Below, in pieces: positions 35,375 through 43,861 of a stretch of DNA of 64,000 nucleotides. This DNA is from Herbaspirillum rubrisubalbicans (GTDB lineage: Bacteria > Pseudomonadota > Gammaproteobacteria > Burkholderiales > Burkholderiaceae_D). A program made the position numbers and the translations under genes. Where the stretch lies: the NCBI RefSeq assembly GCF_003719195.1, contig NZ_CP024996.1, positions 2,790,001-2,854,000 of the forward strand. Direction: 5' to 3'. The notes under the pieces are model-generated. The model worked only from the letters and a program-made list of their open reading frames with translations, did no database searches and was not told where the DNA came from. Every line of letters starts with the position of its first letter. Positions within the stretch are counted from its first letter, which is position 1.

Positions 35375-37261
35375 GTGAGCATCCTCACTCCCGCTTCCCA
35401 CAGCGCCGGCTTGCCCGGCCAGGACGCGTCGGCAGCGCCGTTCGACCCGGCGCTGCTGGCGCGACTGGCCAACGAGCTGTTCGCCGCGCCCGCCGCACCC
35501 GTCTGGTCTCCCGGCCAGGTACCGGGCGCGCAGCCTCCGGCCAACTTCACGCCACCGGCCTCACCCCTGTCCAGCCCGGCCGGCACCAGCCAGGGCGTGC
35601 CCGGCACGGCCATTCCGCAAGGGCTGGCGCCGGGCCTGAACCTGATTCCCTCCTCGCCGCACCAGGTACTCACGCTGGGTAACCGGGCGCCGGCGCTGGC
35701 ACCGGCCGCACCGGCCGGCAACGGCACGCCGGACAAGGTCTTTGCCGCCCTGCCCGCCTATGAACCGCGCCTGGGCGGGGCCGTGACCGGTGCGCCACAG
35801 GCGGTGGCAGCGGCACCGGCGGCAGCCCCGTCGACAGCAGGCTATTACTTCCTCGATGACGGCCATGGTCATCCGCGTGGCGGCGCCAGTACGGCACCGA
35901 CTGCGGCACCTGCCGTGCCGGCCAGTACGTCGCAGTACTACTTCCTGCACGCGGTGGAATTGCCCAGCGGCTACGTCACCCCGGCCAAGCCGGCGCCTCA
36001 TGCCGTGCACCAGCCGGCTGGCGCACAGCAGACGGCGGCCTTCGATGTCCACGCCGTGCGGCGCGACTTCCCCATCCTGCAAGAGCGCGTCAACGGCCGG
36101 CCCCTGGTCTGGTTCGACAACGCCGCCACCACACACAAGCCGCAGGCGGTGATCGACCGCATCAGCGAGTTCTATCGCCGGGAGAATTCCAACATCCACC
36201 GCGCGGCGCACGAACTGGCCGCACGCGCCACCGACGCCTACGAAGGTGCACGCGAACGGGTACGGGCATTCCTGAACGCGCCGGATGTGAACGAAGTCAT
36301 CTTCGTGCGCGGCACCACCGAAGCCATCAACCTGGTGGCCAAGTCCTGGGGCGGCAAGCACGTGGGCGCGGGCGATGAAATCATCGTCTCGCACCTGGAG
36401 CACCACGCCAACATCGTGCCCTGGCAACAACTGGCAGCCGAAAAAGGCGCCAAGCTGCGCGTGATCCCGGTCGATGATTCCGGCCAGGTGCTGCTGGATG
36501 AATACGCCAAGCTGTTGAACGAACGCACCAGGATCGTGGCGGTCACCCAGGTCTCCAATGCCTTGGGCACCGTCACACCGACCAAGCAGATCGTGGAACT
36601 GGCCCGCCTGGCCGGGGCGCGCACGCTGGTCGATGGCGCGCAATCGGTGTCGCACATGCGCACCGACGTGCAGGCGCTGGGGGCGGACTTCTTCGTCTTC
36701 TCCGGTCACAAGGTGTTCGGCCCGACCGGCATCGGCGCCCTGTGGGGCCGGCGCGAAGTGCTGGAAGACATGCCGCCATGGCAAGGCGGTGGCAACATGA
36801 TCGCCGATGTGACGTTCGAAAAGACCATCTTCCAGCCCCTGCCCAACACCTTCGAAGCCGGCACCGGCAATATTGCCGATGCCGTCGGACTGGGTGCGGC
36901 CATCGATTACGTCAATCGCATCGGCATCGACAACATCGCCAGCTACGAACATGCCTTGCTGGAATACGGCATGCACAAACTGGGCGAGGTTGATGGCTTG
37001 CGCCTGATCGGTACCGCCGCCCACAAGGCCAGCGTGATGTCCTTCGTACTGGACGGCTACAGCACCGAGGAAGTCGGCAAGGCGCTCAACCAGGAAGGCA
37101 TCGCGGTGCGTACCGGCCACCACTGCGCCCAGCCCATCCTGCGCCGCTTCGGGGTGGAAACCACGGTGCGGCCCTCGCTGGCCTTTTACAATACCTTCGA
37201 AGAAATCGACTGTCTGTTGACGGTAGTACGGCGCCTGTCGGCCCAGCGTCATCGACGTTGA
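35375..37261 (+). CDS. Encapsulated cysteine desulfurase (SufS type) with disordered targeting extension
   Basis: 628 residues from a GTG start 12 bp after the shell gene. Residues 1-220 are Pro/Ala/Gly-rich and disordered, about 200 longer than ordinary SufS. They include the island LNLIPSSP (about 88) and two related blocks YYFLDDGH (157) and YYFLHAVEL (188), likely shell-binding motifs. The catalytic domain begins at about 222 (AFDVHAVRRDFPIL) and keeps the PLP lysine (SGHKVFGPTG, Lys446) and the active-site cysteine (RTGHHCAQP, Cys584), the type II (SufS) motif. It releases sulfur from cysteine as persulfide. This is the cargo arrangement known for family 2A encapsulins. Confidence 0.93.
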   Translation: MSILTPASHSAGLPGQDASAAPFDPALLARLANELFAAPAAPVWSPGQVPGAQPPANFTPPASPLSSPAGTSQGVPGTAIPQGLAPGLNLIPSSPHQVLTLGNRAPALAPAAPAGNGTPDKVFAALPAYEPRLGGAVTGAPQAVAAAPAAAPSTAGYYFLDDGHGHPRGGASTAPTAAPAVPASTSQYYFLHAVELPSGYVTPAKPAPHAVHQPAGAQQTAAFDVHAVRRDFPILQERVNGRPLVWFDNAATTHKPQAVIDRISEFYRRENSNIHRAAHELAARATDAYEGARERVRAFLNAPDVNEVIFVRGTTEAINLVAKSWGGKHVGAGDEIIVSHLEHHANIVPWQQLAAEKGAKLRVIPVDDSGQVLLDEYAKLLNERTRIVAVTQVSNALGTVTPTKQIVELARLAGARTLVDGAQSVSHMRTDVQALGADFFVFSGHKVFGPTGIGALWGRREVLEDMPPWQGGGNMIADVTFEKTIFQPLPNTFEAGTGNIADAVGLGAAIDYVNRIGIDNIASYEHALLEYGMHKLGEVDGLRLIGTAAHKASVMSFVLDGYSTEEVGKALNQEGIAVRTGHHCAQPILRRFGVETTVRPSLAFYNTFEEIDCLLTVVRRLSAQRHRR

Positions 37262-37284
37262 TTCTGCTTCAGCACGCTTGCAAC

Positions 37285-37308
37285 GGCCGCCTCGCGCGGC
37301 CTTTTTTT
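37285..37308 (+). terminator. Intrinsic terminator of the encapsulin operon
   Basis: GGCCGC and GCGGCC form a 6-bp stem with a CTCGC loop, followed directly by seven T. It starts 24 bp after the desulfurase stop codon and closes the operon. Confidence 0.92.
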
Positions 37309-37349
37309 GTGAGTCCGCACAATTTTTAATCGCAAGAAACAAGCCTTAG

Positions 37350-37514
37350 GAGTTGGCAATTCCGCAAGATGTGCATGAAAAGGAAATTGAAGAGGGCTCT
37401 ATTCCTTTCCCCTTACGCATGCAATTCGGAATAATTAAGACTCCAGATATTGAGGATGTTCTCCAACGCTACAAAACTGCTCTCGCAGATAAAAAGAAAG
37501 CTGACAACATGTAA
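37350..37514 (+). pseudogene. Orphan gene fragment (C-terminal remnant)
   Basis: A 54-codon open stretch after an in-frame TAG, ending at TAA. The encoded peptide (IPQDVHEKEIEEGSIPFPLR, then KTPDIEDVLQRYKTALADK) looks like a real C-terminal end, rich in Lys, Glu and Asp, and is AT-rich unlike its neighbours. A TTG directly after AGGAG could start it, but the piece is more probably the leftover of a gene cut when the catabolic block entered. No family recognised. Confidence 0.35.
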
Positions 37515-37563
37515 GCGCTCAGGTCTTGGCGCGTCCTAAGAACACATACGCAGAGTTGCCACA

Positions 37564-38142
37564 TCAATGGCTGTCATGCTCCTCAAAGGGCAGCGGGCCG
37601 TCTCCGTGGCGAACCGCGAACACGTTTAGCGTCATGGCAACCAACGCGTAATAGCCAAACAATCCCACCAGATTCACCAACACTTCGACGCCAAAGCATT
37701 GCTCAGCCTGTTTATATAATTGACCGGAAATACGCTTCGTTTCGTAGAGTTCATCGATAAGCGCCCAGATCAGTTGCTCTTCTTTTGCTTGAAACTCCGG
37801 TTTCCTCCCGAGGCGGATCAACTCGATATTGGCCGCATCCAGCCCTGCCTCAATCCCGATGGGATAATGAATCTGCCATTCGGCTTGTGCTCGCCACTTT
37901 GCCGCCGTGCAAAGGATGGCCAACTCCGACAGGTGTAATGGCAACTTCGTGTGATAGCGACAGAACGCGCCCAGCTTCTGAGCATGTTGTGCGAGGTCGG
38001 GACTGTGAATCCACGATAGGAAGGGCCCCGACAGGTTGCCGCGCGGGCCCTTCAAGATATCTTCCAGAACGCGTTTTTGTTCCGGTGATGCGGCTGCCAT
38101 ATCGACAGGAGTAAGACGCGGCTCCACAATGTCACGCTCCAT
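37564..38142 (-). CDS. Carboxymuconolactone decarboxylase (CMD/AhpD) family protein
   Basis: 192 residues. The CMD fold is helical; the recognisable core is KLPLHLSELAILCTAAKWRAQAEWQIH, matching the family pattern L..REl.il..a...g..yEw.. with the conserved Glu and His. The redox CxxC of AhpD is absent, so it is of the decarboxylase-like type, or a binding protein. It is the last gene of the leftward porin-MFS-CMD operon. Members encoded in aromatic-degradation clusters act on ring-cleavage products, but the substrate here is unknown. Confidence 0.82.
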   Translation of the reverse strand: MERDIVEPRLTPVDMAAASPEQKRVLEDILKGPRGNLSGPFLSWIHSPDLAQHAQKLGAFCRYHTKLPLHLSELAILCTAAKWRAQAEWQIHYPIGIEAGLDAANIELIRLGRKPEFQAKEEQLIWALIDELYETKRISGQLYKQAEQCFGVEVLVNLVGLFGYYALVAMTLNVFAVRHGDGPLPFEEHDSH

Positions 38143-38156
38143 GGATGGTCTCCTTT

Positions 38157-39428
38157 TCAGTGAATCAGTTGTTGCTGACGCAGTTTTGCCAACCTCTTGT
38201 CACCACCGAGATGGAGCACTATGAGCAGCAATGCACAAGTCAACGTGGCGATGGCAAATGTCGTGAGGCCACTCCGATAGCTCCCCGAGGCTTGCCGCAT
38301 CAGAGGAAGAAGTGCTGCACCGGCACCTGCGCCGAACTGAAAAACGGAAAAGATGACGCCATAGAGTTTGCCAAAAGCACGCATGCCGAAATATCGTTTG
38401 AGAAGATAGCTGAGCACGTCGAACTCGGCCCCCAGAACCATTCCCAGCAAGGCAGCACACAGGAAAACCACGTTGCCGGTCACGCCATAGGCGTACAAAG
38501 AGCAAGCAATCGTCCCTCCCAGTACAAGAAAGCACATCACCAAGACAGCCGAGATATAGTCGATGAGCAGGCCAGTGAGCAGGCGGCCCGCAATGACGAA
38601 GATACCGAAGGTCGCCTGTACCATGGCTGCGCGTTGTGGCGTTACACCCGCATCCATCAGCATGGGCATCTGGTGAACGATCAATGCAGTATTGATGACA
38701 CCAAGCAGGAGGAAAATACCAATCAGGAGTTTGAATTCCCGGCTTCGCAACGCCGTCTTGAAGTCCACGCCGGGGACAGTCTGTACCCTTCCCTTCTTGG
38801 GCTCCGTGCCCGGCTTTTCCCGGATGAAGGCGTAAGCCAGAGGCAGCGTCAACGCCACCAGAGCGGACAGACCCACAAATCCGGCCCGCCAGCCTTGATG
38901 TGCAATCACCGCGCCAATCAACAATGGAATCACTGCTCCACCGATGCCAATGCCAGCATTGGCAATACCGATCGCCAGGCCCAGGCGCTTGTCAAACCAG
39001 GAGCTGACGACGCGAAGATAGGATAGCGGGAAGATCCCGATGCCAATCACCGGCAACGCGATCCAGGCAGCGTAGTAGATCCACGGTACTGGCGGCATGA
39101 AATACATCAGTCCGACAGCCACGCAAAACAAGGGGATGCAGGGGACGATGACAGCACGCGCTCCGAAGCGGTCAGTCAGGTAGCCTTGAATCGGGGAAAT
39201 CAACATCACCGTGTATGACACGATCGAACTGGCCAGTGCAATCTGGGTACGGCTCCAGCCGAAATCGGCTTCGAGAGGCCTGATGAAAAGACCCAGGCTA
39301 AGTACGGCGACGGTACTGGGCCCGAACATCAACGCAACCATCGATGCCAGCACCACCACCCATCCACGATATCGCCAGGAGTCTTCTCCGACCACTGGGG
39401 CAGGCACTCCACCGGGTAATGTATTCAT
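38157..39428 (-). CDS. MFS transporter (aromatic acid or organic anion type)
   Basis: 423 residues from the ATG at 39428, chosen for the GGAG eight bases upstream. Twelve hydrophobic helices with the MFS loop motif between helices 2 and 3 (QGYLTDRFGARAV) and an N-terminal WVVVLASMVALMFGPSTVAV. The layout with a large central loop (EKPGTEPKKGRVQ) is typical of oxalate/formate-antiporter-like and monocarboxylate-like carriers. It is likely the inner-membrane uptake route for the substrate of the catabolic genes, with the adjacent porin giving outer-membrane entry. Confidence 0.88.
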   Translation of the reverse strand: MNTLPGGVPAPVVGEDSWRYRGWVVVLASMVALMFGPSTVAVLSLGLFIRPLEADFGWSRTQIALASSIVSYTVMLISPIQGYLTDRFGARAVIVPCIPLFCVAVGLMYFMPPVPWIYYAAWIALPVIGIGIFPLSYLRVVSSWFDKRLGLAIGIANAGIGIGGAVIPLLIGAVIAHQGWRAGFVGLSALVALTLPLAYAFIREKPGTEPKKGRVQTVPGVDFKTALRSREFKLLIGIFLLLGVINTALIVHQMPMLMDAGVTPQRAAMVQATFGIFVIAGRLLTGLLIDYISAVLVMCFLVLGGTIACSLYAYGVTGNVVFLCAALLGMVLGAEFDVLSYLLKRYFGMRAFGKLYGVIFSVFQFGAGAGAALLPLMRQASGSYRSGLTTFAIATLTCALLLIVLHLGGDKRLAKLRQQQLIH

Positions 39429-39469
39429 GTTATCTCCATTCATTTCTTTAATGTCACGACTTCTGCAAC

Positions 39470-40582
39470 TCAGAAGCGCGTTACCAAACCCACCCGGAAG
39501 ATGGCTTGGCTGCTGGAACTGGACATCGCCTTCGGGCCATACAGCCCATTAATCCAGGCCTGGGTATTGGTGTTATCGCCCCCCGCCTTCTGATAGACGG
39601 TCTGCAGATAGACGTCCGTTCGTTTCGAGAGCCAGTATTGCAGTGTGGCACTGCCCTGATGGGCGTAATTGTTTGCCAGTTGCGCATTGCCCTGCATGTA
39701 CTCGTAGGACAGCCCCAGGTTCCAGGCGACCGCCATTTGCCAGTTGACGCCAGCTTGATAGACGTTGACCTGCCCCGCCGTCTGGGTATTGCGCGTATTG
39801 GTATAGAGCAGATTGAGCTTGTAGTCTCCGATCTGGTAGCGCGCTCCCAGGCCCCAGTTTCTGATGCCATCATGTCCGCTGTTCATGCTGGAGTAGCGCG
39901 CATCGGTGTAGGCTACGCCCAGGCCGAAGGGTCCCTCGGCATAATTGGCGCCCAGGCTGACAGTCCGGGAGGAGGCAGTGTCACCGGCCACCTCCCCGAA
40001 ACCATACATGCCCCCGAATGTCACGCCGCTGACATCCGGGCTCAGATATTTGACGGAGTTGGCAACGCGAGATGAGCCGGCCACGCGGTCGAAGTCCGAC
40101 GCTCCTGTTGGATTGTTTGGGATGGCCAAAGCTGAGAACGGCCCTTGGCGGAAGGTGTAGTAGCCACCATAGGTCAGCGCGGAATCGAAACCACCGAACA
40201 GCAGCGAATCATGCATGAATTCGTACTGATTGCCGGCGGTCAGTGTTCCCCATTGCTTGTCCTTGAGACCCACCAATGACTGGCGGCCGAAGATGAGATT
40301 GTTGCCAGGCAGGGAGGCGCCGGTACTGAGGTTGAACTGGCTTTCGAGTTGGAAGATGGCTGCCGTTCCTCCACCGAGGTCTTCCTGACCCTTGATGAAC
40401 AGAATGTTTGGCGCACCGATACCGTTATCTGCGCGCAGGTTGCTGCTCCCCGCCTGGTTGCTGACGTAGGAGACGCCCCCATCCATGATGCCGGAGATGC
40501 TGACGCTGCTTTGCGCCCAGGTAGCGGCTGGCCATAGGGCCAGCGCGGCAATTGCAGCGCTTTGCCTTCTATACTTCTTCAT
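39470..40582 (-). CDS. Gram-negative outer-membrane porin
   Basis: 370 residues from the ATG at 40582 with GAGGAAAG upstream. A signal peptide (1-24, ending TWA-QSS) precedes a 16-strand beta-barrel of the betaproteobacterial porin type: SSVSISGIMDGGVSYVSNQ, FGRQSLVGLKDKQWGTLTAGNQ and a C-terminal Phe (VGLVTRF), the outer-membrane assembly signal. First gene of the porin-MFS-CMD operon, divergent from the AraC regulator, suggesting specific induction by an aromatic substrate. Confidence 0.93.
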   Translation of the reverse strand: MKKYRRQSAAIAALALWPAATWAQSSVSISGIMDGGVSYVSNQAGSSNLRADNGIGAPNILFIKGQEDLGGGTAAIFQLESQFNLSTGASLPGNNLIFGRQSLVGLKDKQWGTLTAGNQYEFMHDSLLFGGFDSALTYGGYYTFRQGPFSALAIPNNPTGASDFDRVAGSSRVANSVKYLSPDVSGVTFGGMYGFGEVAGDTASSRTVSLGANYAEGPFGLGVAYTDARYSSMNSGHDGIRNWGLGARYQIGDYKLNLLYTNTRNTQTAGQVNVYQAGVNWQMAVAWNLGLSYEYMQGNAQLANNYAHQGSATLQYWLSKRTDVYLQTVYQKAGGDNTNTQAWINGLYGPKAMSSSSSQAIFRVGLVTRF

Positions 40583-40917
40583 GTCTGTCTTTCCTCTCTT
40601 CGAACGCATACCCAGCTTCGTCGGCCAGGCGCGATACTTCGTCTCGTTGTTGTGGTTGTTGCACGTCGCTCGCTACGACGATGTAATTTTTCAGCGCTTG
40701 AGCACCGTGTGCGATGACGCCGATGAACTTCTCCAGGGGCGGCATTTGGCAGCAGCCCGTGGTTGATACCCGTAATACTGTGCAACTCCCATGTCCCGGT
40801 GGGAGTACCGCTAATCTATTCCTTTGCGAGGCGCCATCTTGCTTCAGTTCGCGTTAGAATTTGACTGATAAGGCAACTGCAGCGGGAGACCATGATCTCA
40901 CTCGCGAGAAAAGAACA
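40583..40917. promoter_or_regulatory. Divergent control region of porin operon and AraC gene, with inverted repeat
   Basis: A 335-bp gap holding the promoters of both divergent units. ACTCCCA at 40785-40791 and TGGGAGT at 40800-40806 form a perfect 7-bp inverted repeat with an 8-base spacer, a plausible operator for the AraC-type protein or a second regulator. No coding potential is seen here on either strand. Confidence 0.5.
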
Positions 40918-41886
40918 GTGGCCACAACAACGGAGACAAATATCTTGATTCGCACTTTCTCTACTACTGAGAATCCATCCCGTGAGGGAGCGCGATTATT
41001 CGAACGGCAGATGGCCAGCCTTTTTTCCATTGGCCTGTCGCTGGACTCAGGCAAAGACCAGCCCTTGAGCACTCACATGCAAGCTTATTGCGGCAGAAGC
41101 CTGCAATTTGCTTCCATCCGCTTTTCTCCCCATGAGACTTCCGCGCCTGCGAGCCGCGCTGACACGCGCAGATGGTTGGTCACGATTCAAAAGGAGGGGG
41201 AAGCCAGTGTGTCTCAAGGTGGGCGCCACAGTCATCTACGGCCCGGAGACATGGTGCTCATCGACCTGGGTTCGCCATTTCGCATCGAAACCGGACATAT
41301 GGTGACGCACTCCACCTACGTTGACTCCGAGCTTCTGAAGCGGGTCATGCCTGATGCAGACCGGCGCACGGCAGTGCGCATCGAGACGGCTTGCGGACCA
41401 GGAGCAATCTTTCGGGCAATGAGCGATGAGATGTTCGAGATGGCCACCGAGCTCGACGAAAATACTGCAGCCCGTATTGCTCAGGCGCTTCCTTATTCGC
41501 TTGCGATTGCGCTGTCGCACTGCGACAAGGAAATGATGGCCTGCCCTTCCAGGTTGCAGCTATTCCACCTTGAGCGTATCCGGGCATTTGTCCGCGACAA
41601 CCTGCACGATTCATCGCTGGATGCAGAAATGATTTCGCAGGCTGTCCAATTATCGACGCGCCACATCTATCAGCTCTTCACCGCCGAACAAACTTCGCTG
41701 ATGAAGTGGGTATGGTCGGAACGACTGGAACGATGCCGGGAAGACCTGGTGTCACGTCAGCTATCGAATCGGCCAATCGGCGAGATTGCCTACGGGTGGG
41801 GATTCAGCGACGTCGCCCACTTCAGCCGTGCCTTCAAGGAAAAGTTCAACATGACGCCACGCGCGTACAGGAAGATGCACGGGTGA
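40918..41886 (+). CDS. AraC-family transcriptional regulator
   Basis: 322 residues if started at the GTG at 40918; a TTG at 40861 would add 19 residues and no ATG is available until much later, so the start is uncertain. The N-terminal half is an AraC-binding-like effector domain of the NahR/FeaR-like type (AraC_binding_2), with RPGDMVLIDLGSPFRIE. The C-terminal 100 residues contain two HTH motifs and the family signature GEIAYGWGFSDVAHFSRAFKEKF. It stands between the porin operon and the ring-cleavage genes, so it probably activates one or both in response to the substrate. Confidence 0.9.
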   Translation: MATTTETNILIRTFSTTENPSREGARLFERQMASLFSIGLSLDSGKDQPLSTHMQAYCGRSLQFASIRFSPHETSAPASRADTRRWLVTIQKEGEASVSQGGRHSHLRPGDMVLIDLGSPFRIETGHMVTHSTYVDSELLKRVMPDADRRTAVRIETACGPGAIFRAMSDEMFEMATELDENTAARIAQALPYSLAIALSHCDKEMMACPSRLQLFHLERIRAFVRDNLHDSSLDAEMISQAVQLSTRHIYQLFTAEQTSLMKWVWSERLERCREDLVSRQLSNRPIGEIAYGWGFSDVAHFSRAFKEKFNMTPRAYRKMHG

Positions 41887-41900
41887 CGGACGCTTGCGTG

Positions 41901-41940
41901 CCGAAGGCATCGATCCTGACCAGCGGATCGATGCCTTCGG
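41901..41940. terminator. Bidirectional hairpin between AraC gene and hydrolase
   Basis: A perfect 16-bp stem (CCGAAGGCATCGATCC with its complement) encloses an 8-base loop. It lies 14 bp after the araC-type stop and 14 bp before the stop of the convergent hydrolase. No long T-run is present, but the position between two convergent genes fits a shared terminator. Confidence 0.75.
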
Positions 41941-41954
41941 CGGCTGTCCGCCGC

Positions 41955-42734
41955 TTAATCAGCCAGCAGGAACTGCCCAACCACTTCGGCAAACTCGGTT
42001 GCCGCTTCGATATTACTGAGATGGCCGGCTGGCAGTATCGTCAACCGGGCGGCGGGGATGGCATCGGCCAGCTTGCGGCAGATTTCCGGGCTGACAGCCG
42101 CATCCTTTTCGCCGGCAATCACTAGCGTAGGTGCGGATATCTCTCGCAATCGTGACGCGTGGTCCAAACGCTTGATCGCATCGACCGCCTCGAAATAGCC
42201 CTCCTGCGAAGTACTTCGCACAAGAGACTCGACCCAGTTCACGGTCAGCGGTGCGCGCTCACGGTAGTCTTGATCGAACCAACGCTCGATGGTCGATCGC
42301 ACGTGCTGCTCGGACCCAAGCTCAACATAGCTTCGCTGACGCGCGCCCCAGATCTGCATGACAGGCTCGGGAGTCACTGCGCCAGCATTGGCCAGCACCA
42401 GTTTTCGGATGCGCTCCGGGAACTGCAACGCAAATGCCTGTGCGACCATTGCGCCGAGCGATACGCCCACCAGCGATACCTGGCCGATTCCGGTACGGTC
42501 CAGGGTGAGCGCCAGTCCGCGCGCGAAGTCGGCCAGAGTAGGTTGGCCGCCGAGTGCCTTGCTCAGCCCGTGGCCGGGAAGGTCGACCAGTATAAGACGG
42601 AAGGACTGCGACCAGACTGGCACTTGCAAGCGCCAGATATCACGATTGACACAGACAGGATGCAGCAATACGACAGCATGGCGCTCTGCATTGCTCAGTG
42701 ATTCGGCGGCGAGAGAAACAATTTCCGTGTCCAT
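41955..42734 (-). CDS. Alpha/beta-fold hydrolase (enol-lactonase-like)
   Basis: 259 residues. A full alpha/beta hydrolase: oxyanion segment VVLLHPVC, nucleophile elbow GVSLGAM (Ser), acid in AGEKDAAVSP (Asp) and His in PAGHLSN. The length and the VDLPGHGLS start resemble 3-oxoadipate enol-lactonases (PcaD) and meta-cleavage hydrolases. It is the last gene of a leftward operon with the ring-cleavage dioxygenase one base away (42736), so it probably processes the ring-opened product. Confidence 0.85.
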   Translation of the reverse strand: MDTEIVSLAAESLSNAERHAVVLLHPVCVNRDIWRLQVPVWSQSFRLILVDLPGHGLSKALGGQPTLADFARGLALTLDRTGIGQVSLVGVSLGAMVAQAFALQFPERIRKLVLANAGAVTPEPVMQIWGARQRSYVELGSEQHVRSTIERWFDQDYRERAPLTVNWVESLVRSTSQEGYFEAVDAIKRLDHASRLREISAPTLVIAGEKDAAVSPEICRKLADAIPAARLTILPAGHLSNIEAATEFAEVVGQFLLAD

Positions 42735-42735
42735 A

Positions 42736-43563
42736 TCAGTCTTTCACACTCCATCGCGCCAAGCCGATCCCGGTGTACCACTTGGAAACCGCCTGATAGT
42801 ACAGCGATTCAAACCGAGCACCGGCGGCCGCACCATGGCCAATGAGCCAGTTGCGAATTTCCTCAGCACCATTGCCAGCCTCGGCGACATGGTTTGTCGC
42901 ATGCGCCACGATGGCATCCGTATTGCCGCTACGCAGATTGTCCAGAAACTGGCGGTCAAAATCCTCATTGACCATACCCATCCGAGGCGTAGCGATGTCG
43001 TGACTAATCCCTCCGGTAGCGAGAATAGCGATACGCTGGCTGGCATCGTAACTATCGATGGCCTTGCGCAAGAATGCTCCCCACTCAACGCAGCGTCTCA
43101 TGGTTGGCAACGGCGGCTGGACACAATTGACCAGCAGCGGAACCACGCGCACATGCGGCACGAGGCCCGCCAACAGGAGCGGAGTGAGCGAACCGTGGTC
43201 GAGTATCAGTTCAATCGAAAACGAGGGATCAAAGCCGTTCTGCAGCGCCTCTCCAAGTAGATGTGCACCCAAGGCCGCGTCACCCGGCAATACTTGCGGA
43301 TCTGCCTTGAGCCAATGCTCAACCGGTGTACGGTAGCTATCAGCGGCGCCAATGCAGAACGCTGGAAAATTATTGAAGAAGAAGTTGTGAATGTGGTCAT
43401 CCGAAATGACGATCACCGTATCTGGTCTTGAGTCAGCAATGCGCTGGCCCATGTCCTTGAACGCACCGAAAATGGCTTCCCGGTCATCATCGGGAATCGC
43501 ATCCGGGAAATTCAGCATGACTGGCGTGTGGCTCGCCGCATAGATTCCTACGAGTTCAGCCAT
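42736..43563 (-). CDS. Extradiol ring-cleavage dioxygenase, catalytic (LigB-type) subunit
   Basis: 275 residues. LigB-superfamily (type II) extradiol enzymes open catechol-type rings next to the hydroxyls using Fe(II). Metal-site features are visible: SHTP near residue 11 (His), DDHIHNFF near 55-62 (His), and the conserved GGISHDI around residue 195; a Glu near the C-terminus (FESLYY) completes the pattern. The separate small subunit is encoded just before it, overlapping by 8 bp. Gallate, protocatechuate or a related dihydroxyaromatic is plausible, but the substrate cannot be read from sequence. Confidence 0.85.
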   Translation of the reverse strand: MAELVGIYAASHTPVMLNFPDAIPDDDREAIFGAFKDMGQRIADSRPDTVIVISDDHIHNFFFNNFPAFCIGAADSYRTPVEHWLKADPQVLPGDAALGAHLLGEALQNGFDPSFSIELILDHGSLTPLLLAGLVPHVRVVPLLVNCVQPPLPTMRRCVEWGAFLRKAIDSYDASQRIAILATGGISHDIATPRMGMVNEDFDRQFLDNLRSGNTDAIVAHATNHVAEAGNGAEEIRNWLIGHGAAAGARFESLYYQAVSKWYTGIGLARWSVKD

Positions 43564-43861
43564 TCTTTTTTCCTCCTGTGACGGCCTTCAGGGAAGCCAG
43601 GAAATCCTGCTCCGGGATGCGCAAGCCAAGACAGTGCGCTCTGAGCAGATAGGGGTTGGCACCGGCCAGATACATGGCACCAATGTCGTTGTCACGCACC
43701 GCCACGCGCAGGTGCTGCGGCATGGGTACGGCTGACAGATAATCGTTCGGGGACGCCAGGTAGCGTTTCAGATGGCCGTCATTGTGGTGAACCTCGAAAA
43801 GCACCTTGTTCATCCAGTAGGCGGCCTGCGAAGGAATCTGCTGGACCCAGTTCTCGCTCAT
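43556..43861 (-). CDS. LigA-type small subunit of the extradiol dioxygenase
   Basis: 101 residues from the ATG at 43861, overlapping the hydrolase stop (ATGA). It is the helical cap subunit of LigAB-type enzymes: AAYWMNKVLFEVHHND, RYLASPNDYLS, then AMYLAGANPYLLRAHCLGLRI, the family signature for the domain that closes the active site. It overlaps the catalytic-subunit gene by 8 bp, so the two subunits are made in equal amounts. Confidence 0.85.
   Translation of the reverse strand: MSENWVQQIPSQAAYWMNKVLFEVHHNDGHLKRYLASPNDYLSAVPMPQHLRVAVRDNDIGAMYLAGANPYLLRAHCLGLRIPEQDFLASLKAVTGGKKNG

Noticed and set aside
35561..37342. Long open frame on the minus strand across the cysteine desulfurase gene (593 codons)
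   Set aside because: It lies opposite a well-recognised gene with intact active-site motifs. Its translation is repetitive and shows no family features, which is expected on the antisense strand of high-GC genes.
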